Below, piece after piece: positions 36,278 to 44,934 of a stretch of DNA of 64,000 bases. Under the pieces are notes generated by a model that saw nothing but the letters and a program-made list of their open reading frames with translations, searched no databases and was not told where the DNA came from. The first letter of the stretch is position 1, and the number at the start of each line of letters is the position of its first letter. Position numbers and translations under genes: made by a program. Source of the stretch: Lactobacillus kullabergensis (lineage in GTDB: Bacteria > Bacillota > Bacilli > Lactobacillales > Lactobacillaceae); assembly GCF_000967195.1 (NCBI RefSeq), contig NZ_KQ033871.1, positions 1,028,138 to 1,092,137 of the forward strand. Direction: 5' to 3'.

Positions 36278-37159
36278 ATGAACGAAAAAGATCTATTATA
36301 TTTTTGTAAATTAGTCGAAACTGGTAATTATACGCTAACTGCTAATACTTTTGATGTTACTCAACCGACAATTTCAATGGCTATTAAACGCCTGGCGGAT
36401 AAATTCGCAGATCCATTGATTTTACAAAAAAATCGCAAAAGCAAGATTACTTTAACTGATGCCGGAGAACTACTATATCGTAAAGCAAAAATATTATTAC
36501 AAGATATGGCAAGTATCAATTACGACGTAATGCACGCCAGCGATAAAAAAATCCGACTCGCTTTTTCTGGCGAAGCCGGTAGTTTATATATTGCCGACAT
36601 TATTCAACAATTTTATCAAGCTGGAATTACAGATTTAATTGAATCAAAGATAGAGCGATCTGCAGACGCATTTGCTGATTTAACCAATGGCAATGTCGAT
36701 GTTGCTATTTATTCATGGATGGTTCCCATTAATGATCCCGAATATTTTATTCATAACTTACAAAAAACTGAACTGGTGGTAATTACTAGTAACACTGATA
36801 AATGGCATAACGTTCATGAAATTAGTGCTGCCAACTTGCGTGAGTGCAAATTTGTCGCTCGCACTCGAGGCTATTTGACAAGGGAATGCTTGGAACAAGA
36901 AGCAAAACTAGGGGATTTTACTCCTCAAATTTCCTATACTGCAACTACAATGAAACTTTTAATTGATTTGGTCAAGCGTAATGTTGGTATAGCTTTAGTA
37001 ATGGAAAGCAGTCTTAAAGACTTTTCTGACATTCACGTAATTCATTTAAAACCTGGCCAGCGGCTTTGGGCATATATGCAAATTGCTATGAGAAAAACTT
37101 TTATACCTAATAAATATCAGCAGAAAGGAATTGAAATATTACGCAATTTTAAACCGTAG
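36278..37159 (+). CDS. LysR-family regulator, divergent to the second FMN/FAD reductase
   Basis: The 293-aa protein has a LysR helix-turn-helix (NYTLTANTFDVTQPTISMAI) and a substrate-binding effector domain. It is transcribed away from the flavoprotein at 34288-36081 with about 200 bp between them, so it most likely controls that gene and the carrier beyond it. It is not closely similar to the LysR at 28032, so the two modules are not a recent duplication. Confidence 0.9.
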   Translation: MNEKDLLYFCKLVETGNYTLTANTFDVTQPTISMAIKRLADKFADPLILQKNRKSKITLTDAGELLYRKAKILLQDMASINYDVMHASDKKIRLAFSGEAGSLYIADIIQQFYQAGITDLIESKIERSADAFADLTNGNVDVAIYSWMVPINDPEYFIHNLQKTELVVITSNTDKWHNVHEISAANLRECKFVARTRGYLTRECLEQEAKLGDFTPQISYTATTMKLLIDLVKRNVGIALVMESSLKDFSDIHVIHLKPGQRLWAYMQIAMRKTFIPNKYQQKGIEILRNFKP

Positions 37160-37173
37160 TGAAATTTTGCAAA

Positions 37174-37213
37174 TAAAAAAAGTTCACGACTTTTTAAAGT
37201 CATGAACTTTTTT
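37174..37213. terminator. bidirectional terminator between LysR and glpF
   Basis: AAAAAAGTTCACGACTTT pairs with AAAGTCATGAACTTTTTT with one mismatch. A and T runs flank it on both strands, serving both convergent genes. Confidence 0.85.
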
Positions 37214-37217
37214 AAGT

Positions 37218-37937
37218 TTAAGCAATAACATTAAACAAAAATGCGGCAATTCCGCCACCTAAAAGTGGTCCAAAAATTGGAACCCAACTATAAGCCCAGT
37301 CGGAGCCACCTTTGTTGGCAATTGGCATAAACTGATGTGCAAGTCTTGGTCCCAGGTCACGGGCCGGATTAATCGCGATTCCAGTTGGTCCTCCTAAGGA
37401 CAAACAGATTGCGGTAATTAAAAATCCTGCTAGTAATGGGTTTAATCCTGGTGCCAATTTAGCATTGGTTAATCCCAACAAGCCAAATACCAAAACAAAC
37501 GTAGCAATCATTTCAGTAAAGAAATTCCAAGTATAGTTTCTAATGGCAGGCGTTGTGGCAAACGAACCTAAAATGCCTTCTTGATCAGTGGTTTCTTCCC
37601 AATGAGGAAAATAGGTTAGCCAAACTAAAATGCCACCGATAAAACCCCCAGCAATTTGAGCCAGCATATATGGTAAAACTGAAGACCATGGCAATTTGTT
37701 TGCAATAGCCATTCCTAATGACACTGCCGGATTAAAATGTCCTGGGCAAAGCCAACTAACACAAAATACTCCGAAAGTTACGGCAAAACCCCAACCAAAA
37801 GAAATAACGATCCAGCCACTGCCTTTTGCTTTCGACTTGTTCAAATTGACACCGGCACAAACGCCATCTCCGAGCAATACTAAGATGATAGTTCCAATGA
37901 ACTCTCCCACTAATTGCATTGTTAAACTATTATTCAT
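37218..37937 (-). CDS. glpF: glycerol facilitator / aquaglyceroporin
   Basis: The 239-aa channel has six membrane segments and the two half-helices with HFNPAVSLG and AINPARDLGPR. The aspartate after the second NPAR is the mark of glycerol-conducting GlpF rather than water-only aquaporins. It follows dhaKLM on the same strand but with a 260-bp gap and its own promoter-like site. In that setting it may admit dihydroxyacetone or glycerol. No glycerol kinase or glycerol dehydrogenase gene is in the window. Confidence 0.93.
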   Translation of the reverse strand: MNNSLTMQLVGEFIGTIILVLLGDGVCAGVNLNKSKAKGSGWIVISFGWGFAVTFGVFCVSWLCPGHFNPAVSLGMAIANKLPWSSVLPYMLAQIAGGFIGGILVWLTYFPHWEETTDQEGILGSFATTPAIRNYTWNFFTEMIATFVLVFGLLGLTNAKLAPGLNPLLAGFLITAICLSLGGPTGIAINPARDLGPRLAHQFMPIANKGGSDWAYSWVPIFGPLLGGGIAAFLFNVIA

Positions 37938-38012
37938 TTTTTAATCTCCTACTTTGATTATTAGGCTTCATAAGCCTCAAATAATGTTTAGTAGTAAATT
38001 ACTCCCTAACAA

Positions 38013-38041
38013 AATATATTATAAAATTTTGCTTGTGTAAA
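38013..38041 (-). promoter_or_regulatory. promoter of glpF
   Basis: TTTACA and TATATT are 17 bp apart on the minus strand, about 75 nt before glpF. Confidence 0.5.
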
Positions 38042-38198
38042 CACTTTCTTTAAATAAAATAATTTTTAAAAAATTGTTTAAGAAACTGTTATTTAATTTC
38101 TTTGATTATATAGCATTTATATTTAATTTCTTAAAAATTTCCGTTATATTTTTATAACTGTTATTTTTAGCAAAGTCTTTTAAATTGAAGCTTTAAAC

Positions 38199-38570
38199 CT
38201 ATTTTTTAATTTTTAAGGGTTCAAGTTGTTTTTCTATTTCAGTTAAATCAACTCCCGCTTCAATCAAAGTAGCAGCAGTATATGCACCTTCAATAAAAGC
38301 TACATCATACAAATGAATCTTTTTAGAAGTCATTTCCATCGCCAGTTCAAGATTCATTTTGGCACTCCCAAGATCATAAAAAGCCAAAATTTCATCGGCT
38401 TTATTGTCAGAAAAAGCTTGCAAAACCTTGTCCATACTGGTACCTATATCTTCTTCATTTGTTCCACCAGCATTTGTGATTGATACATCTTTGGCAACTT
38501 GATCTAAAAGTTTAGTCAAACCGGTAGGTATTTCGGGAACATGTGATACTAACGTAATGCCTAAAATCAT
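38199..38570 (-). CDS. dhaM: PTS-dependent dihydroxyacetone kinase, phosphotransferase subunit
   Basis: The 123-aa protein is an EIIA-mannose-type domain that passes phosphate from HPr to the ADP bound to DhaL. The phosphorylatable histidine is His10 in VSHVPEIP. It is the short, single-domain DhaM form of lactic acid bacteria, without HPr or EI fusions. It overlaps dhaL by 4 nt and ends the dhaKLM unit. Confidence 0.93.
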   Translation of the reverse strand: MILGITLVSHVPEIPTGLTKLLDQVAKDVSITNAGGTNEEDIGTSMDKVLQAFSDNKADEILAFYDLGSAKMNLELAMEMTSKKIHLYDVAFIEGAYTAATLIEAGVDLTEIEKQLEPLKIKK

Positions 38571-39151
38571 AGTATACCTTCAGTTTCCAGTAAAGCTTCA
38601 AAGAGATAGCCGCTAGATTGTGAGCCGGGATCAACATGACCCTTTGATCTCTCTCCCAAATATGAAGCACGACCCTTTTTTGCTACTAAATCTTTAGTTG
38701 CAGCTACAGCAGAATCAATTTTTTCTTGAGTTAAATTATGCGCTTTCACTTCAGGTACGAGCACTGACCAAACATCAACCATCGTTTTGTCACCTGGTTT
38801 AGCACCGCCACGTTTTTTAATACCAGCTAATGCAGCATCCAGTAATTCACCAATATCATCGCTAGTAGCGCTCTTCTTGGCCATTTCTAAAAAAGCTGTG
38901 CCATATAATGGGCCTGAAGCTCCACCAACAGTAGAAATAAGAGTCATTGCAATTTGTTTAAAAGCATCAGTAATAGTTTTTGGCTCTAAATCCAGTTTTT
39001 GACTGACGGCATTCATGCCTCGGCTCATATTAAACCCGTGATCCCCATCGCCAATTGCAGTGTCTAAATCGCTTAAAAATTGCTTATTCTGCTCAATTTT
39101 TACGGAAAATTTATTGATCCATTCAACTACGTTTTTAACCGTTAATCCCAT
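38567..39151 (-). CDS. dhaL: dihydroxyacetone kinase subunit DhaL
   Basis: DhaL carries the tightly bound ADP/ATP that phosphorylates dihydroxyacetone on DhaK. The 194-aa sequence shows the nucleotide and Mg-binding DLDTAIGDGDHGFNMSRG stretch, GGASGPLYGTAFL and the late SQSSGYLFEAL. Length and motif order are typical. It lies between dhaK and dhaM and overlaps the latter. Confidence 0.95.
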   Translation of the reverse strand: MGLTVKNVVEWINKFSVKIEQNKQFLSDLDTAIGDGDHGFNMSRGMNAVSQKLDLEPKTITDAFKQIAMTLISTVGGASGPLYGTAFLEMAKKSATSDDIGELLDAALAGIKKRGGAKPGDKTMVDVWSVLVPEVKAHNLTQEKIDSAVAATKDLVAKKGRASYLGERSKGHVDPGSQSSGYLFEALLETEGIL

Positions 39152-39167
39152 ATTATTTCCCTCTCTT

Positions 39168-40163
39168 TTACCAAGCTATCGTTTCAACTGGTTGATTAAG
39201 ATATTCAAGCCACTTTTCGTCAGCTAACTCAAAAATTGTGAGTGAAATACCAGCCATATCAAGCGATGTCATGTAATTACCAATTTTGATAAAGGCAGGT
39301 TTAACATTAAATTCCGCCAATTTATCAAGCAAATCATTACTAAAAATATATTGTTCCATCAAAGGAGTTGCACCCATGCCATTAACTAAAACAGCATACT
39401 TTTTATTTTGCTCTAAATGCATTTCATTATTTAACTTGCCCACTAATTCAGATACTAAGTCTTTAGCAGGTTTGATTTTTTCACGACGATAGCCAGGCTC
39501 TGAATGAATGCCAACTCCAAATTCAATCTCGTCATCTTTTAATACAAAACCAGGTTTACCAGTTTCGGGATTGGTAGCAGCCGATAAAGCTACAGCAATT
39601 GTTTTAATATTAGGCAAAACTTTTTTGGCTGCTGCATCAATTTCGTCTAAACTTGCGCCGTTTTGAGCCATGGCGCCAAGTATCTTATGCATAAATAAAG
39701 TACCGGCTACACCACGTCTACCTTGCGTGAATGTGCTGTTTTCTACAGCAATATCGTCATCGACTACAATTGATTTTACTTTGATGTTGTCCATATCAGC
39801 CATATCTTTTGCCATATCAAAGTTCATGACGTCTCCTGAATAATTTTTAATTACTAAAAAGACACCTTGACCTTGATCGACTGCTTTGATGGCTGCGTAT
39901 ATTTGATCAGGTGTTGGGGATGTAAACACTTCCCCGCAAACAGCTGCACTCAACATCCCTTTACCTACAAAACCTGCGTGAGTAGGTTCATGTCCTGAAC
40001 CTCCCCCGCTGACAATACCTACTTTCCCGGTCATTGAATCCTTATCTGCTCTCATAACAGCTTCGGTATCTTTAACTTGAGAAATAAATTGTGGATAAGA
40101 TCTGACCATACCATTGACCATTTCAGGTACAACATTTGCTGGATCATTAATAATCTTTTTCAT
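39168..40163 (-). CDS. dhaK: dihydroxyacetone kinase subunit DhaK
   Basis: DhaK binds dihydroxyacetone covalently through a histidine and receives the phosphate from DhaL. The 331-aa sequence shows SGGGSGHEPTHAGFVG (with the conserved His) and GIHSEPGYRR. I chose ATG 40163, with AAGGAGC 6-7 nt upstream; the frame is open to 40235 but that extension crosses the promoter. It is the first gene of dhaKLM. A cre-like palindrome sits between the -10 box and the start, so glucose repression is likely. Confidence 0.95.
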   Translation of the reverse strand: MKKIINDPANVVPEMVNGMVRSYPQFISQVKDTEAVMRADKDSMTGKVGIVSGGGSGHEPTHAGFVGKGMLSAAVCGEVFTSPTPDQIYAAIKAVDQGQGVFLVIKNYSGDVMNFDMAKDMADMDNIKVKSIVVDDDIAVENSTFTQGRRGVAGTLFMHKILGAMAQNGASLDEIDAAAKKVLPNIKTIAVALSAATNPETGKPGFVLKDDEIEFGVGIHSEPGYRREKIKPAKDLVSELVGKLNNEMHLEQNKKYAVLVNGMGATPLMEQYIFSNDLLDKLAEFNVKPAFIKIGNYMTSLDMAGISLTIFELADEKWLEYLNQPVETIAW

Positions 40164-40187
40164 ATAATAGCTCCTTAAGTAAATAAA

Positions 40188-40211
40188 TGTAACGCTTACA
40201 TAACTATTATA
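40188..40211 (-). promoter_or_regulatory. dhaKLM promoter -10 box with cre-like palindrome
   Basis: The minus strand carries TATAAT (40206-40211) and, just after it, TGTAAGCGTTACA (40188-40200), a TGTAA/TTACA palindrome with GCG centre. It resembles a CcpA cre site placed to block transcription, though one base shorter than the 14-nt consensus. No good -35 box is evident. Confidence 0.6.
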
Positions 40212-40336
40212 CCAAGTAACATTTATATAAACCATTTGCGTTGCAATAAATTAAATATTTTGCGCAAAATAAAAACTTTAGCACACTTCATCAAAAAAAG
40301 TATGGCTAAAGTTTAATACAAAACTATAAAATAATA

Positions 40337-40819
40337 TTATTTTCTTATAACCTTATACCTGGTAGATCTGTCATCATTAGGATGTTCTGAAGCATGTCCA
40401 CAGGCAACAATGACACAGGTCTCAAAATTCTCCGGAACACCAAGCTCTTCTTCCAAATTTTTGGCAGAATTAAGTACACTGGCTGCACTCATTAAATAAA
40501 CAGAACCTAAGTTGAGTTCTGCAGCCTCTATCATTATGTTTTCTGCTGCAACAGATGCGTCTCTTTCACCAAATTCATTATTCTTTTTAACATTAATGAC
40601 AAATAATAAAGGAGCATTATAGCAAGCGTTACTTGTAACCTGTTCTATTTGTGACAGTAATTTTTCATTCTCAACCACTGTCATTTGCATTACATCAGTT
40701 TGGTGCATGCCACAAGGTGCTGCCTGAAAGGCATTGATCAATTTTTCAATGTCATCTTGAGCAACTTTTTCATTAGTGTATTTTCTAACAGCTACTCTTT
40801 TTAAAACAGGATCAGTCAT
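40337..40819 (-). CDS. nitroreductase-family flavoprotein
   Basis: The 160-aa protein matches small FMN-dependent nitroreductases: VAVRKYTNEKV at the N-terminus and AAPCGMHQTD near residue 34 are the flavin-binding stretches, and ENIMIEAAELNLGSVYL is the conserved central helix. It is monocistronic between dhaK and the SLAP gene. The substrate is unknown; the family reduces quinones, flavins or nitro compounds with NAD(P)H. Confidence 0.85.
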   Translation of the reverse strand: MTDPVLKRVAVRKYTNEKVAQDDIEKLINAFQAAPCGMHQTDVMQMTVVENEKLLSQIEQVTSNACYNAPLLFVINVKKNNEFGERDASVAAENIMIEAAELNLGSVYLMSAASVLNSAKNLEEELGVPENFETCVIVACGHASEHPNDDRSTRYKVIRK

Positions 40820-40840
40820 GTGTTTGCCTCCCAGAAAAAA

Positions 40841-41569
40841 TTATTTGATAACTGCTTTACCAGTCTTATGAACTAAATCAGACCATTTTAAAAACTGTGT
40901 TTCAGATATTCCTACTAACTTTTTACCTTTGATCTTCTTGGTACTATAGACAAAAACTGTTGTACCTTTTTTAACGTATGAATATTTATTTCCTTTTACC
41001 AGAAGCTTGCCTTTGCTATTGTATACTTTAGCGTTGCGTTTTACCTTGTAGCTGGCAACTTTAAAAAGCTTTACATTACCTGGCTTTACGTATTCTTTCT
41101 TCTTAGTTTTCTTGCCATTTAATGATATTTGCAAGTAGCTCTTATTTTTAACTGTGGTAAAACCCGTAATTGAAAGAATTGTTCCTTTTTTCAGTTTTTT
41201 GTTTTTAATTCTTTTACCCTTACTGTCAAATATATAGGCATTTCTCTTTAATTTGACAGTTTTGCCTAAATATTTTATCGCATTATTTGAATTAGTATTA
41301 TTTTTCTTAGGCTTCTCTGTCGTATCTGCCGATGAAGAAGGTTTATTTTTGTCTTCAGTTGTTGTAGATAGCCCGTTATTGTTTTTGCTTGTATCAGTAG
41401 TATTGGTTGTGGTCGAATCTTTCTTGTCAGAGCTTGTTGTAGAAGTTGCAGACTGGCTCTGATTCGTGGTTGATGCAGAAGAATCTGCAGCCAAAACTGG
41501 CTTACTTGCACTCAGTCCTAAAGTCAAAGATGCAGCTCCAACTATACTTAACAAAAGTTTTTTCTTCAT
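40841..41569 (-). CDS. secreted SLAP-domain surface protein
   Basis: The 242-aa protein has a signal peptide (MKKKLLLSIVGAASLTLGLS, cleavage near AVLAADSS-type VLAAD), a Ser/Thr/Asn/Lys-rich linker (about 30-95), and two basic SLAP-type repeats beginning KRNAYIFDSKGKRIK and KRNAKVYNSKGKLLV. Such C-terminal repeats bind wall polymers in S-layer proteins of the Lactobacillus acidophilus group. There is no catalytic or adhesive domain between signal and repeats, so it may be just a wall-coating protein. Monocistronic. Confidence 0.9.
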   Translation of the reverse strand: MKKKLLLSIVGAASLTLGLSASKPVLAADSSASTTNQSQSATSTTSSDKKDSTTTNTTDTSKNNNGLSTTTEDKNKPSSSADTTEKPKKNNTNSNNAIKYLGKTVKLKRNAYIFDSKGKRIKNKKLKKGTILSITGFTTVKNKSYLQISLNGKKTKKKEYVKPGNVKLFKVASYKVKRNAKVYNSKGKLLVKGNKYSYVKKGTTVFVYSTKKIKGKKLVGISETQFLKWSDLVHKTGKAVIK

Positions 41570-41779
41570 TTTGACACCTCATTATTGAAAAACTTATTTA
41601 TGTACATTCTACTACTTTGAATAAATAATTTCTTTTACAATATCAAAACAATTATTTTACCTTCTAATCTTGTGGCATTTAGTTTTTTTTACAACTTATA
41701 TTATGAGGTACAGAATCTACTTTTGCTTTATACTTAGAAATAGTGAAAACATAAAAAATGTTATTAAAGGAAGAACTTC

Positions 41780-42640
41780 ATGAAAAAGTCGCAAAAAGAA
41801 TCAATCGAAATACTGGTCACTATAGACCAAAACTATATCAAACCACTCGAAGTTATGATGTATTCCCTTAGGCTGAACAATATGACTGAAGAGTTTCATG
41901 TCTGGCTAATTTACGACAATATTAACCAGCATGCTCTGAATAAATTAAAAAAATTTGGGCTAAAAATAGGAATTCAGGTATCCACTTTGACTATGAATAA
42001 GAATATTAAATTTCCTGATTCATTGCTCAACTTGCATGATTATCCTAAAGAAATGTATTTCAGATTACTTTCAAGTAAAATTTTGCCAGCAGATCTACAT
42101 CGAATTATTTATCTTGATCCTGACATTTTAGTTATTAATTCAATAGTGCCCTTGTGGGAGTTAGACCTTGAAGGTAAAATGTTTGCAGCTTCAGTTCATG
42201 AAGGGTTAACGGACATTATGAGTTCAATTAATAATATCAGGCTGGGTACATCAACTGGGTACTTTAACTCTGGAATAATGCTGATGGATTTAGATCAAAT
42301 GCGTACAAAAATTAAAATTACAGAAATTACTCAGGCAATTGAAGAGCATCATGATACTTTAATTTTGCCAGATCAAGATATTCTCAATTATCTATATGGC
42401 GAAGATATTTTAAAAATTCCAGAAACGCGCTGGAACTACGATGCCAGAGCTTTCTCAGTTTACTTAACCAGAAGCACAGGTGAAATCAACACCGAATGGG
42501 TCATGAAAAACACCTCAATTTTACACTTTTGCGGTAAACCTAAGCCGTGGCAAAAGGAGAAACATTCCCGGTTTAAGCCCCTTTACCTTAATTATCTACA
42601 AATGGTCAATCGCTTGTTAAAACAGCAAAAATTAACGTAA
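41780..42640 (+). CDS. glycosyltransferase family 8 protein
   Basis: The 286-aa protein matches GT8 retaining transferases (LPS galactosyl/glucosyltransferase-like). The DxD metal site is in YLDPDILV (about 111-118), followed by YFNSGIMLMDL and a C-terminal LHFCGKPKPW. It probably adds glucose or galactose to a surface glycan or a protein. It lies alone between the SLAP gene (divergent) and hup, so the acceptor is not indicated. Confidence 0.92.
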   Translation: MKKSQKESIEILVTIDQNYIKPLEVMMYSLRLNNMTEEFHVWLIYDNINQHALNKLKKFGLKIGIQVSTLTMNKNIKFPDSLLNLHDYPKEMYFRLLSSKILPADLHRIIYLDPDILVINSIVPLWELDLEGKMFAASVHEGLTDIMSSINNIRLGTSTGYFNSGIMLMDLDQMRTKIKITEITQAIEEHHDTLILPDQDILNYLYGEDILKIPETRWNYDARAFSVYLTRSTGEINTEWVMKNTSILHFCGKPKPWQKEKHSRFKPLYLNYLQMVNRLLKQQKLT

Positions 42641-42657
42641 CATTTAGCTTTTTACTG

Positions 42658-42685
42658 TTGAAGCTTGCTATATGTGTGCTAAAAT
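42658..42685 (+). promoter_or_regulatory. promoter of hup
   Basis: TTGAAG and TAAAAT are 16 bp apart, about 115 nt before the HU gene, leaving a fairly long untranslated leader. Confidence 0.6.
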
Positions 42686-42801
42686 AATAAAAGTTGCCGA
42701 ATATCAAGCGACACAATGCTTTAGGTGGATTAGTATAGAAAAAATGCAAACTATTTAATAGCATTGAATGTGTAATATTTTTTATAGAAAAGAGAAGAAT
42801 T

Positions 42802-43083
42802 ATGGCTTCAATTAACAAGTCTGAACTTACTAAAGAAGTTTCAGCAAAGACAGATCTTAAACAAAAAGATGCAGAAAAAGTTATCGATGCTTTAATCGAA
42901 TCAATCAAGGATAACTTGGCTAAAGGCGAAAAAGTACAAATCATAGGTTTTGGCTCTTTTGAAGTACGTAATCGTGCAGCTAGAAAAGGTAGAAACCCAC
43001 AAACTGGTAAAACCTTAACCATTCCTGCAACTAAAGTACCTGCATTCAAACCTGGTAAAGCATTGAAGGATGCAGTTAAATAA
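42802..43083 (+). CDS. hup: nucleoid protein HU
   Basis: The 93-aa protein is a canonical bacterial HU dimer subunit that bends and coats DNA. The signature [18 protein letters not shown] is present, with FGSF and the DNA-binding arm residues in place. A ribosome-binding site AGAGAAG precedes the ATG and a strong terminator follows. An open frame of 147 codons on the opposite strand is a shadow of this gene. Confidence 0.98.
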   Translation: MASINKSELTKEVSAKTDLKQKDAEKVIDALIESIKDNLAKGEKVQIIGFGSFEVRNRAARKGRNPQTGKTLTIPATKVPAFKPGKALKDAVK

Positions 43084-43102
43084 TTCTACTTTTAAATACG
43101 AA

Positions 43103-43135
43103 AAAACAACGAGATTCAACTCGTTGTTTTTATTT
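43103..43135. terminator. bidirectional terminator after hup
   Basis: AAAACAACGAG and CTCGTTGTTTT form an 11-bp stem with a 6-nt loop, T-rich on both sides, between convergent hup and metI. Confidence 0.9.
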
Positions 43136-43148
43136 TGTTTTAAAATTT

Positions 43149-43850
43149 TTAACGATTTTGATGATTTAATTTGTTGGCAAAAAAATCACCAATAACCTGA
43201 ACAATAAATATTAAAATAATAACTAAAACAGTCGCAATAAGAGTAACGTCATTATTAAACCGATTATATCCATATGAAATTGCTGTATTACCTAGTCCAC
43301 CGGCACCTATAGCTCCTGCCATTGCAGTTAAACCGATTAAACTGATAATTGTCACGGTAGAGACGCGAGCAAGTTCAGATCTAGCCTCGTTTAAGTAAAC
43401 ACTAAATATAATGTCCCAAATCGTAGCTCCTAGACTTTGTGCTGCTTCAATTTTTCCGTGGTCAACGCTTTCTAGTGCTACTTGAACCTGCCGAGCATAA
43501 AATGGAAAACAGCCTAATGTCAGAGGAACCAATGCAGCTTGAATACCTATTTGTGTCCCAACAATTTTTTGCGTTACTGGAGCTATGAATGCCAGTAAAA
43601 TAATGAACGGAATTGCTCTAAAAATTGAAACAATTTTATCACAAAGGTTAAACCAAAATTTATTAGGCCTGATGCCGTCACTCTTTGTTAGGACTAAAAC
43701 GATACCAAAAACCATTCCCAAAATGCCGCCAAAAATTCCGGCCCAAAAAGTCATATACAGAGTTTGAATAATGCTGGTGCCCCAGCCAGTGTCTCCCAAC
43801 CAACCTAATTGCACAACATTGGGAAAAACTTTGCTAAACCAACTACTCAT
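43149..43850 (-). CDS. metI: methionine ABC transporter permease MetI
   Basis: The 233-aa permease has five to six membrane segments and the EAA-type loop (AAQSLGATIWDIIFSVYLNEA) that docks on the ATPase. It is the last gene of a metQ-metN-metI unit and overlaps metN by 8 nt. Methionine specificity rests on the MetN C-terminal domain and the T-box upstream. Confidence 0.95.
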   Translation of the reverse strand: MSSWFSKVFPNVVQLGWLGDTGWGTSIIQTLYMTFWAGIFGGILGMVFGIVLVLTKSDGIRPNKFWFNLCDKIVSIFRAIPFIILLAFIAPVTQKIVGTQIGIQAALVPLTLGCFPFYARQVQVALESVDHGKIEAAQSLGATIWDIIFSVYLNEARSELARVSTVTIISLIGLTAMAGAIGAGGLGNTAISYGYNRFNNDVTLIATVLVIILIFIVQVIGDFFANKLNHQNR

Positions 43851-44907
43851 ATAGATCCCCCTTTTCGTTTAAACGAGTGACAGCAACTTTTTCTTTTCTT
43901 AAATAAGCAACTGTCTCCTGCTGTTTTATCTTGTCTCCTTTGACTTGAACAAGTAAAGTACCAATTGGCTCATCATCAAGCAATTCAACATTGCCGTATA
44001 ACATACTGGCTTCGACCCCTACTTCACGGTATAAATCAACAACAATTGTTTTAGTGACATTAGCCATGCTATAAACAAGTTGATAAATGGCTTCATTATC
44101 ATTGTCAAGTTTATCAATATTAAGAGATTTCAAAGTGTTGATTACCTCCAAAGAGCCACCCACGAAACTCTTGGTCAAATCATTTTTAGGATGTAGCACA
44201 ACATCCCTTAAACTTCCTTTTTCAACAATTTGTCCAGACTGCATTAAGGCAACTTTATTACAAACTTTCTTAATAGCAGCCATTTCATGAGTTATCAAGA
44301 CAATAGTTAAGTTAAGATCTTTTTGGAGCTTTTTGAGCAATGTCAGTATTTGGAGAGTATTTTGGGGATCAAGAGCACTGGTAGCCTCATCTGAAATCAA
44401 AATATCTGGTTCATTCGCTAAAGCTCTGGCAATAGCAACTCTTTGCTGCTGACCTCCGGAAAGCTGCACTGGATAAAAGTTTGCTTTATCTCTTAAATCC
44501 ACTAAATCTAATAATTTTAATGATTTTTCCTTAATTTCTTTTTCTTTTAATCCAGAATGTTTCAGGGCAAAGGACACGTTGTCAACCACGCTTATTTCAT
44601 TTAATAAATTAAAATTTTGAAAAATCATGCCAATTTTTCTGCGAGCTAGTTGTAAATCTTTGTTAGCTATTACCTGTTTGCCATCTTTGACAAAATCGGT
44701 TCCGTTAACTTTAATATTACCAGCTGTTGGTTTTTGTAAAAGGTTGACTGTTCTGACTAAGGTAGACTTACCTGCTCCGGAAAAGCCTACAACTCCGAAA
44801 ATATCACCTTTTTCTACAGTTAGACTAATATCATGAACTGCTTGCACAATTTTGCCTTTTTTATCAGGAAAATCTACACTAACGTGTTCTAAATCAATAA
44901 TACCCAT
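43843..44907 (-). CDS. metN: methionine ABC transporter ATPase MetN
   Basis: The 354-aa ATPase shows the Walker A GFSGAGKST, signature LSGGQQQRVAIARAL and Walker B ILISDEAT. A C-terminal NIL domain (about 275-354) is the allosteric methionine-binding domain of MetN, which closes the transporter when methionine is plentiful. It follows metQ by 27 nt and overlaps metI. Confidence 0.96.
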   Translation of the reverse strand: MGIIDLEHVSVDFPDKKGKIVQAVHDISLTVEKGDIFGVVGFSGAGKSTLVRTVNLLQKPTAGNIKVNGTDFVKDGKQVIANKDLQLARRKIGMIFQNFNLLNEISVVDNVSFALKHSGLKEKEIKEKSLKLLDLVDLRDKANFYPVQLSGGQQQRVAIARALANEPDILISDEATSALDPQNTLQILTLLKKLQKDLNLTIVLITHEMAAIKKVCNKVALMQSGQIVEKGSLRDVVLHPKNDLTKSFVGGSLEVINTLKSLNIDKLDNDNEAIYQLVYSMANVTKTIVVDLYREVGVEASMLYGNVELLDDEPIGTLLVQVKGDKIKQQETVAYLRKEKVAVTRLNEKGDLYE

Positions 44908-44934
44908 TACAATCTTCTCCGATCATTAAAATTT

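Noticed and set aside
40261-40320. Hairpin after the nitroreductase gene as terminator
   Set aside because: AAACTTTAGC/GCTAAAGTTT pair, but the loop is long and the T tract is poor; left out of the annotation.
42606-43049. 147-codon frame on the minus strand over the HU gene
   Set aside because: It is a shadow of hup, whose sequence is unambiguous; no ribosome-binding site and no family.
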